NCBI GenBank assembly: GCA_900770195.1
Contig: CAAGJI010000036.1
Span: forward strand, 1-5,644
Source of the DNA: Oscillospiraceae bacterium
Lineage (GTDB): Bacteria > Bacillota > Clostridia > Oscillospirales > Ruminococcaceae
DNA length: 5,644 bases
Direction of reading: 5' to 3'
Below, one piece after another: positions 1 to 4,710 of this stretch. The notes beneath the pieces are model-generated. The model had not been told where the DNA came from. It saw only the letters and a program-made list of their open reading frames with translations, and made no database searches. The position numbers were made by a program, and so were the translations under genes. Positions within the stretch are counted from its first letter, which is position 1, and the number at the start of each line of letters is the position of its first letter.

Positions 1-139
1 AGCCTATACTGAAAACAGAAATAAACATAAAGGTCATCAAAAAAATTGCCAAAATAACAATTCTGTTGCTTATTTTATTTTGCTTCATTGAACGCAAACC
101 AATTTTTCTGATTATTTCTTTGTTATCAACTTTTTCCAT
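1..139 (-). CDS. ABC transporter permease, FtsX/MacB type (N-terminal part, cut by window edge)
   Basis: Only the first 46 codons are present; the rest lies beyond the left edge. The start ATG (139-137) is one base after the stop of the ABC ATPase gene. It has a strong Shine-Dalgarno, GGGAGGTGA at 153-145, inside the end of that gene, so the two are very likely co-translated. The protein begins with a short, charged, presumably cytoplasmic stretch (MEKVDNKEIIRKIGLRSMKQ). A hydrophobic segment follows from about residue 27 to 46 (RIVILAIFLMTFMFISVFS), which fits the first transmembrane helix of FtsX/MacB-type permeases. The family call rests on this topology and on its partner ATPase being of the LolD/MacB/BceA kind; no extracellular domain is visible. 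The likely role is the membrane half of an exporter or peptide-sensing transporter. Confidence 0.75.
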   Translation of the reverse strand, partial: MEKVDNKEIIRKIGLRSMKQNKISNRIVILAIFLMTFMFISVFSIG

Positions 140-140
140 A

Positions 141-815
141 TCAGTCACCTCCCTTTACTATATTTCCGTCTTCAATCCTTATAATTCTGTCTGCCATTTG
201 TGCGATGGCTTCATTATGTGTTATCATAACGATTGTCTGATTATATTTTTTGCCTGTAACTTTTAAAAGACTTATAACGTCCTGACTTGTTTTTGTATCA
301 AGATTTCCCGTAGGTTCGTCTGCAAGAACTATTGCAGGCTTTGTCGCAAGGGCTCTTGCAATTGCAACTCTCTGCTGCTGACCGCCTGAAAGCTGATTAG
401 GCATTGCATTTATTTTTTCTTTCAGTCCAAGTGTTTCAATAATATTGTTGATATACTTTTTGTCAATATTTCCACCATCGAGCTGAATCGGGAAAATTAT
501 ATTTTCATACACATTCAAAACGGGAACAAGATTAAAAGACTGAAAAACAAATCCGATCTTTCTTCTTCTGAAAATTGTAAGTGAATCGTTTTTAAGTGAA
601 AAAATTTCTTTGTTTTCAACAAAAACCTTTCCCGAAGTCGGAGTATCAAGTCCGCCAAGCATATGCAGAAGAGTAGACTTGCCGCTTCCTGACGTACCTA
701 TAACAGCCACAAATTCTCCCTGTTCAACTGAAATATTCGCTTTATTCAAGGCGACAACTTCGGTATTTCCTTTACCATAAATTTTTGTAAGATTTTCTGT
801 TTTTAAAACAATCAT
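141..815 (-). CDS. ABC transporter ATP-binding protein, MacB/LolD/BceA-like
   Basis: This is the nucleotide-binding subunit that hydrolyses ATP to power the permease encoded next to it. An ATG at 830 would add five residues, but the Shine-Dalgarno GGAGG (828-824) lies inside that extension, 8 bases before the ATG at 815. I therefore take 815 as the start, giving 224 residues. Motifs, numbered from the 815 start: Walker A GTSGSGKS at 40-47, Q-loop Gln92 in VFQSFNLVP, signature LSGGQ at 142-146, Walker B ending in ADEPTG with the catalytic Glu167, D-loop NLD at 171-173, and switch His200 in MITHN. All catalytic residues are present. Length and the FNLVPVLNVYENI stretch fit the MacB/LolD/BceA group that pairs with FtsX-type permeases. 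It is separated from the upstream kinase gene by 115 bases that may hold its own promoter. The substrate is unknown; peptide export or antimicrobial-peptide resistance is inferred from the adjacent two-component genes. Confidence 0.95.
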   Translation of the reverse strand: MIVLKTENLTKIYGKGNTEVVALNKANISVEQGEFVAVIGTSGSGKSTLLHMLGGLDTPTSGKVFVENKEIFSLKNDSLTIFRRRKIGFVFQSFNLVPVLNVYENIIFPIQLDGGNIDKKYINNIIETLGLKEKINAMPNQLSGGQQQRVAIARALATKPAIVLADEPTGNLDTKTSQDVISLLKVTGKKYNQTIVMITHNEAIAQMADRIIRIEDGNIVKGGD

Positions 816-823
816 TTTTGTTT

Positions 824-828
824 CCTCC
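824..828 (-). promoter_or_regulatory. Ribosome binding site that decides the ABC ATPase start
   Basis: GGAGG on the minus strand sits 8 bases before the ATG at 815-813 and overlaps the alternative ATG at 830-828. No Shine-Dalgarno-like sequence precedes the 830 ATG (upstream bases are TTATTATTGTAAA). Translation therefore most likely begins at 815. Confidence 0.8.
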
Positions 829-842
829 ATTTTACAATAATA

Positions 843-876
843 ATTAAGTGCAGCAAATTTTCTTACTGCACTTAAT
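843..876 (-). repeat. Perfect 11-bp inverted repeat in the gap before the ABC ATPase (operator or RNA hairpin)
   Basis: Plus-strand arms ATTAAGTGCAG (843-853) and CTGCACTTAAT (866-876) are exact reverse complements separated by 12 bases. Arm centres are 23 bp apart, about two helical turns, which fits a dimeric repressor or regulator site. In RNA read on the minus strand it would form an 11-bp stem followed by a moderately U-rich stretch (UAUUAUUGU), so a weak terminator or attenuator between the kinase and the ABC genes is equally possible. The kinase-proximal arm overlaps a candidate extended -10 box. Which role applies cannot be decided from the sequence alone. Confidence 0.7.
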
Positions 877-882
877 ATAACA
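874..882 (-). promoter_or_regulatory. Candidate extended -10 promoter for the ABC ATPase/permease genes
   Basis: On the minus strand, TGTTATATT (882-874) matches an extended -10 element (TG, one base, then TATATT). No good -35 hexamer lies 16-18 bases upstream, so it would depend on the TG extension or on an activator such as the neighbouring response regulator. A start of transcription would fall around 867, inside the 11-bp inverted repeat. This is a motif-level guess in AT-rich DNA. Confidence 0.35.
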
Positions 883-888
883 TATTAT

Positions 889-928
889 TCTTTCAAGAAG
901 CTTTCTGAAATCTAACAGAATTGAAAGA
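889..928 (-). repeat. Imperfect stem-loop just after the histidine kinase gene
   Basis: Plus-strand TCTTTCAA (889-896) pairs with TTGAAAGA (921-928), and an inner TTCTG (903-907) pairs with CAGAA (916-920). The right-hand arms are contiguous, the left ones are separated by a 6-base bulge, and the loop is 8 bases. It starts 3 bases after the kinase stop codon. It lacks a clear U-run in the minus-strand direction, so it is a poor classical terminator. It may protect the 3' end of the regulator-kinase mRNA or be a protein-binding dyad. Confidence 0.4.
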
Positions 929-930
929 TT

Positions 931-1764
931 TCATTTTGGAATACATATTTTAAAAACAGAACCCTTTCCAACAACTGATTCAGCGTATATATATCCGCCT
1001 TGTTTTTCTAATATTTCTCTTGCAAGATAAAGACCTATGCCTGTTCCTTCATCTTCAATTACATTTGTTCCACGATAAAATCTTCCAAAAATTTTTTCAA
1101 TTTCATCTTCCGAAATTCCTATTCCGTTGTCTTTTATACAAATATTTGCAAACATTTCATATGGTTTAACAAAAATATCTATTGTACTTTTTTCATCTGA
1201 ATATTTTATTGCGTTGTCTAAAATATTGCAAAGTGCTTCAGTCGTCCATTTTATATCAAAAATTGCTTCTTCATCTGTTTTAACGTAATTTATTGTAATT
1301 TTTTTATTGTTTGCCTTTATTTTCAAAGCTTCAATTGACCTAACTATAAGATCATGTAAATTGTTTTTCTTTGGATTAAGCTGAAAAGTTCCTGTTTCAA
1401 GACGTGAAGTTTTAACAAGCGACTGTATAAGAAAATTGAGTTTTTGCGTTTGTTTCTGAATTTCATTTGCAAGATATTTTGATGACTCATCAAGATCCTG
1501 TTCTAATAGTATTTGAGAATAAAGATTTATGTTTGTAAGCGGTGTTTTGGTCTGATGTGATATATCAGAAACAAGCTCCTTGATTTTTTCTCTTTCAATA
1601 TTGATTTTATTTTCTGAAAGTTTCGATGATGCTAAATAGCGATACCATTTTGATTCAATCGATGAAAGTTTGCTTTCATCATAGTCTGTTTCTTCAAATG
1701 TTCCGTTTATTCCATCATCAAGCATTTTATCAAGTCTGCTAAAAATCTTTTTGTTTTTAAACAT
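931..1764 (-). CDS. Sensor histidine kinase without transmembrane segment
   Basis: This 277-residue kinase is expected to autophosphorylate and pass phosphate to the response regulator encoded just upstream. There is no signal peptide or hydrophobic helix; residues 1-60 are charged (RLDKMLDDGIN, then DYDESKLSS), so it is probably soluble. The HisKA dimerisation domain carries the phospho-acceptor His70 in SDISHQTKTPL. The HATPase_c domain shows the N-box (Asn180, Asn184 in NILDNAIKYS), G1 box DNGIGIS at 212-218, F-box IFGRFYRG at 225-232, and G2 box GTGIGL at 240-245, all intact. The residue after the active His is Gln71 rather than the usual Glu/Asp, which in HisKA proteins bears on the phosphatase activity. 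Its start ATG overlaps the regulator's TAA by one base (TAATG), with GGAG at 1777-1774 as ribosome binding site. With no sensor domain, input may come from the neighbouring ABC permease; that is inference. Confidence 0.95.
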   Translation of the reverse strand: MFKNKKIFSRLDKMLDDGINGTFEETDYDESKLSSIESKWYRYLASSKLSENKINIEREKIKELVSDISHQTKTPLTNINLYSQILLEQDLDESSKYLANEIQKQTQKLNFLIQSLVKTSRLETGTFQLNPKKNNLHDLIVRSIEALKIKANNKKITINYVKTDEEAIFDIKWTTEALCNILDNAIKYSDEKSTIDIFVKPYEMFANICIKDNGIGISEDEIEKIFGRFYRGTNVIEDEGTGIGLYLAREILEKQGGYIYAESVVGKGSVFKICIPK

Positions 1765-2414
1765 TACTCAGTTCTCCATTTGTAGCCGATCCCATAAACT
1801 GTTTGTATTATTTTTTCTGCATTAAGCTTTTTTCTTAATCTGTTAACCGTTACAGATAAGGCATTTTCATCAACATATTCAGAAGCATCAGACCAGATTT
1901 TATCAATAAGAATGTCACGTGTAACAACTCTGTTTGCATTTGCAATAAGTATTTTCAGGAGTTTTTGTTCTGTTTTGCTTAATTCAATTAACAAATCATT
2001 TGAATAAAATTTCATTTTCTCAAAATCAAAATCATATTTATTATCCCTATAATTATGGTAATCAATCTTCCTTTTAAGAACTTTTTCAATTCTTAATCTT
2101 AATACCATAAGACTAAATGGTTTTGTAATATAATCATCTGCACCAAGTTCAAGTCCCATTACTTCATCTGTTTCAAGATCATTTGCAGTTAAAATTATCA
2201 CCGATACATCAGAATAAGTGCGAAGCTGCTTAAGAAAATCAAAACCGTTTCCATCAGGTAAATTTATATCAAGAATTATAAGGTCTGTTTTTCTATTTTT
2301 ATCGAACTCTTTTAGCTTATATATCTGCGTGATATTATAATCATAATTTTTTAAAGCTAACGCTATTCCGTTGTTTAATGCATAATTGTCTTCTATAATT
2401 GTTATTTCATACAT
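1764..2414 (-). CDS. OmpR/PhoB-family response regulator
   Basis: This is a 216-residue transcription factor activated by phosphorylation. The receiver domain (about 1-115) has the acidic pocket Glu8-Asp9 in TIIEDN, phospho-acceptor Asp49 in LIILDINLPDG, switch Thr76 and conserved Lys98 in DYITKPF. The winged-helix Trans_reg_C domain (about 126-214) has the recognition helix at 188-197 (VTVNRLRKKL) and the wing TVYGIGYKW at 205-213. Nothing appears to be missing. The start at 2414 has AAAGGAG (2430-2424) 9 bases upstream. Its first codons overlap the last 13 bases of a truncated GNAT gene, and its stop overlaps the kinase start, so the three are read from one transcript. Likely targets are the ABC genes downstream, though no site is proven. 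Confidence 0.96.
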   Translation of the reverse strand: MYEITIIEDNYALNNGIALALKNYDYNITQIYKLKEFDKNRKTDLIILDINLPDGNGFDFLKQLRTYSDVSVIILTANDLETDEVMGLELGADDYITKPFSLMVLRLRIEKVLKRKIDYHNYRDNKYDFDFEKMKFYSNDLLIELSKTEQKLLKILIANANRVVTRDILIDKIWSDASEYVDENALSVTVNRLRKKLNAEKIIQTVYGIGYKWRTE

Positions 2415-2629
2415 TTTGGATGACTCCTTTTTGTTCCAATAATTTCTCCTTCATCCAAATCAATCCATGAAATAAACGTATCATCTTTCATATGACGCAT
2501 ATAATAATCCATCAATGCAGGTTTTAAATCGACATCTTCATTAGAACCTTCTTCTCTTAACTGATTTATTCTCATTTCAATAAATACATCCAGTTCATTT
2601 TTACTCAATTTTTGATATTCTATTTGCAT
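2402..2629 (-). pseudogene. Truncated GNAT-family N-acetyltransferase (N-terminal remnant)
   Basis: The 75-residue product matches the start of GNAT acetyltransferases: a first strand and helix (MQIEYQKLSKNELDVFIEMR), then RINQLREEG, DLKPALMDYY, and the first beta hairpin ending EGEIIGT at about residue 66. It then stops after nine unrelated residues (KRSHPKCMK), which are simply the ribosome binding site and first bases of the response regulator gene read in another frame. The acetyl-CoA pyrophosphate loop (Q/RxxGxG/A) and the rest of the fold are absent, so it should not be an active enzyme. An ATG at 2686 is in frame, but it lies only 2 bases after the -10 box, at or before the expected transcription start. 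The ATG at 2629 has GAGGTGA (2641-2635) 5 bases upstream and starts where the family homology starts. It may now act as a translated leader coupled to the regulator. Confidence 0.72.
2424..2430 (-). promoter_or_regulatory. Ribosome binding site of the response regulator, inside the GNAT remnant
   Basis: AAAGGAG on the minus strand is 9 bases before the regulator ATG (2414-2412). It is translated as the last non-homologous codons of the GNAT remnant. The point where GNAT similarity ends (after the codons for Gly-Thr, near 2431) directly abuts this site, marking the probable deletion joint. Confidence 0.75.
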
Positions 2630-2688
2630 TCCATTCACCTCAACAAATTCCGATTTATAAGGCTGATGCCCCACAATCATTTTCATAT

Positions 2689-2718
2689 ATTATACCATAC
2701 CCAAGCTCTCAAAGTCAA
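2689..2718 (-). promoter_or_regulatory. Strong sigma-A promoter driving the GNAT remnant, regulator and kinase
   Basis: On the minus strand the -35 box TTGACT (2718-2713) is followed by an 18-base spacer and the perfect -10 box TATAAT (2694-2689), preceded by TGG, which makes it also an extended -10. Transcription should begin near 2682, leaving a leader of about 50 bases before the ATG at 2629. It is the best promoter match I found in the window. It ends 2 bases short of the AAAGG that precedes the divergent phage gene. Confidence 0.85.
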
Positions 2719-2732
2719 TGAAAGGCAGGTGA
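2703..2732 (+). other. Possible 3' end of a lost upstream phage gene at the host/phage joint
   Basis: The plus-strand frame ending at TGA 2730-2732 reads K-L-S-K-S-M-K-G-R-stop. The stop lies within the AGGTGA that serves as ribosome binding site for the distal tail gene, a gene-end/gene-start overlap usual in phage tail operons. The frame is open only back to 2667 and overlaps the minus-strand promoter. It could be the last codons of a tape-measure or other tail gene whose body is missing, or chance. Confidence 0.3.
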
Positions 2733-2736
2733 AATT

Positions 2737-3588
2737 TTGTTCTACACCTTAATCCTCGAAAACGAAACAGGTCAGCAGATCGACCTTTCCAGAACTGCAA
2801 ACCGATATATGTTCTCCAAAATCAAAGGACTTGATCCTCCGACAGGAACAGTCAGCACATCAAATTATGCAGGAATGAACGGCTCATATCTGAATAATGC
2901 CTTCATTGAAAAGCGAAACGTGGTCATTCCCTTTGAAATGCGTGGCTTTGATGTGGAACTCCGCAGGCACGAACTATACAGAGTAGTCAAGCCGTCACGA
3001 TATATCAAGATATATTACTCCACAAAAAATATCTCTGTGTATGCTGAGGGTATCGTGGAAACCTGTGAGGTAGAGAACTTTGAAAAGCTGACCAATGGGC
3101 AGATTTCTATTCTCTGTCCCGATATTTACTGGTATTCTACAGAAACGCAAATTGCAGAATATTCTCGTGTCAGAGGTGCATTTCATTTTGTCTGCCCTGA
3201 TAATGACGAACCATTTCCGATTGGTATCTACAATACGCAGGATATGATGACCATCAACAACAGCGGTGATGAGGTCGGATTCACCCTTGAAATCAGCGGT
3301 GGACCTGCAAAAAATCCGACCATTTACAACGCTCTGACGGACGAATATATGCAAATTTCAGGCGATATTCAAAAGGGCGATGTTATCACCATAACTACAA
3401 AAACGGGCAACAAAACTGTTCTTCTGGAGCGTGAGGGCGTTGTGACAAACATCATCAACCGACTTGTTTCGGGTTCTACATGGCTGAATCTGAAAACGGG
3501 TGAAAATAAATTCTATGTCCGTGCATCAGATGGTTTAAATAACCTCAAAGTCCGTTTGATACACCGAAATGCGTACTTAGGAGTGTGA
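2737..3588 (+). CDS. Phage distal tail protein (Dit-like, siphovirus tail component family)
   Basis: This 283-residue structural protein should form the hexameric ring joining the tail tube to the baseplate or tail tip of a siphovirus. The N-terminal half resembles the Dit ring domain: an opening strand (MFYTLILENETGQQIDL), then GSYLNNAFIEKRNVVIPF around residues 49-66, EMRGFD, and a CPDIYWY motif at 127-133. The C-terminal half is beta-rich and fits the galectin-like Dit domain: NNSGDEVGFTLEISGG (174-189), GDVITITTKTGNKTV (214-228), TWLNLKTGENKFYVRA (248-263). The start is a TTG with AGGTGA (2727-2732) 4 bases before it and AAAGG slightly further up; an in-frame TGA at 2719 rules out a longer form and the next in-frame Met is residue 25. 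The gene is complete. In normal phages a tape-measure gene precedes it; here there is none. Confidence 0.88.
   Translation: MFYTLILENETGQQIDLSRTANRYMFSKIKGLDPPTGTVSTSNYAGMNGSYLNNAFIEKRNVVIPFEMRGFDVELRRHELYRVVKPSRYIKIYYSTKNISVYAEGIVETCEVENFEKLTNGQISILCPDIYWYSTETQIAEYSRVRGAFHFVCPDNDEPFPIGIYNTQDMMTINNSGDEVGFTLEISGGPAKNPTIYNALTDEYMQISGDIQKGDVITITTKTGNKTVLLEREGVVTNIINRLVSGSTWLNLKTGENKFYVRASDGLNNLKVRLIHRNAYLGV
3579..3583 (+). promoter_or_regulatory. Ribosome binding site that decides the Gp37-like start
   Basis: AGGAG lies 7 bases before the ATG at 3591 but only 1 base before an in-frame GTG at 3585 that would add two residues. The spacing favours the ATG. The site lies in the last codons of the distal tail gene. 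Confidence 0.8.
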
Positions 3589-3590
3589 AA

Positions 3591-4706
3591 ATGCAGATTG
3601 AAATTTACAATATGATTCCTGTTGGCGAAAATATCTCCATATCACTTGAGGCTGTCTGTGACAGCTTTTCTTCGCTTTTATGGGATATTGAATACTACAA
3701 ATGCGGTGCTTTTGAAGTGTACATTGCAGCATCTCCCCGAAATATTGAGATTTTTCAGACAGGCAGAATTGTGGGACGTGACGACGACAAGGAACATTTC
3801 GGACTGATTGAATCTGTAGAACTTGAAACCGATGCCGAAGATGGTGACTATCTTATTGTCAAAGGCAGATTTCTGATGTGTTTACTTGAACGTAGAATCA
3901 TTTACCCCACATTCAACTTTACAAAACTCGTTTCATATTCTCAAATTATAATGAATGTGGTGCAGTATAACGCTTGTACAACAGGTATCAGAAAGATTCC
4001 GGGACTTGTTGTCGTCTGTTCGTCAGGCTCTTGTTGGGATGCAAAAACAAAGTTGCAGGTCAGTTATGATAATCTGATGGAGTGGGTTTACACCATTTGC
4101 GAAAAAATCGGCGGAACTGCAAATATACGTTTGAGTAAAACCAATAATGAACAGTATGAAATGATTTTTGAACTTTCGCAGGGTGCTGACAGAAGTATAT
4201 TACAGGAAGTAAATCCGCACATCATTTTTTCTGACAGGTACAACAATCTTCTGTCTTTCACCTATTTTACAGATACCTCAGTCAAGAAAAATTACGCTTA
4301 TGTTCTGGGAAAAGGCGAAGGTGAAAAACGAAAGAGAACCATATATTTTGAGGGAACAGAGCCTTCTTCTCTCGACCGATATGAAGTATATGTTGATGCA
4401 AAAGACATCTCAGATGAAGAACAGGTTGACAACGAAACAAAACCAATTTCTGAAACCGAATATGAGGAACTTCTGAAAGAGAAAGGAAAACAAAGTCTTG
4501 TTCCTATAACAATGAAATCAGAATCACAGATTGCAGTACAGTCCACACAGTTTCAATACGGTGTGGACTATTTTGTTGGGGATTTTGTCACAGTGGAACA
4601 CCACAGGTTTGGAATCAGGCAAAACAAAATACAGCTTGTCGGCATGATTGAAAGTTTCGACCGAAACGGCAGAAACCTCACACCGACATTTAAAGAAATG
4701 GAGTGA
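3591..4706 (+). CDS. Phage tail protein, siphovirus ReqiPepy6 Gp37-like (baseplate hub/tail-associated)
   Basis: This 371-residue protein resembles the Gp37-like family (first named in Rhodococcus phage ReqiPepy6), which sits between Dit and the fibre genes and corresponds to the hub or tail-associated protein at the tail tip. Features, numbered from the ATG at 3591: an N-terminal beta region with ISLEAVCDSFSSLLWDIEY (17-35); a helical stretch YDNLMEWVYTICEKIGG (159-175); the family-typical IFELSQGADRS (192-202) and NNLLSFTYFTD (218-228); LDRYEVYVDAKDIS (261-274); an acidic helical segment EETEYEELLKEKGKQ-like (289-301); and a C-terminal strand region with VGDFVTVEHHRFGIR (329-343). No peptidase or lysozyme domain is visible. 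Only 2 bases separate it from the distal tail gene and 4 from the fibre gene. The assignment rests on remembered family motifs and gene order. Confidence 0.82.
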   Translation: MQIEIYNMIPVGENISISLEAVCDSFSSLLWDIEYYKCGAFEVYIAASPRNIEIFQTGRIVGRDDDKEHFGLIESVELETDAEDGDYLIVKGRFLMCLLERRIIYPTFNFTKLVSYSQIIMNVVQYNACTTGIRKIPGLVVVCSSGSCWDAKTKLQVSYDNLMEWVYTICEKIGGTANIRLSKTNNEQYEMIFELSQGADRSILQEVNPHIIFSDRYNNLLSFTYFTDTSVKKNYAYVLGKGEGEKRKRTIYFEGTEPSSLDRYEVYVDAKDISDEEQVDNETKPISETEYEELLKEKGKQSLVPITMKSESQIAVQSTQFQYGVDYFVGDFVTVEHHRFGIRQNKIQLVGMIESFDRNGRNLTPTFKEME

Positions 4707-4710
4707 TCAT

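Noticed and set aside
66..266. Plus-strand open frame of 66 codons
   Set aside because: It lies opposite the permease start and the end of the ABC ATPase, both firmly supported, has a low-complexity hydrophobic sequence and no ribosome binding site worth noting.
2630..2686. N-terminal extension of the GNAT remnant to the ATG at 2686
   Set aside because: That ATG is 2 bases from the -10 box and so at or upstream of the expected transcript start; a ribosome binding site and family homology both point to 2629.
2687..2736. A plus-strand promoter for the tail genes
   Set aside because: I could not find a convincing -35/-10 pair reading rightward; the tail genes look like the middle of a longer late operon.
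2995..3354. Minus-strand open frame of 119 codons
   Set aside because: It is antisense to the distal tail gene, which has clear family motifs; the product resembles no family I recognise.
3622..3807. Plus-strand 61-codon frame within the Gp37-like gene
   Set aside because: Out-of-frame shadow without family similarity; the enclosing gene is well supported.
4298..4546. Minus-strand open frame of 82 codons
   Set aside because: Antisense shadow of the Gp37-like gene; Ser-rich product typical of reading the reverse of an acidic and lysine-rich stretch.
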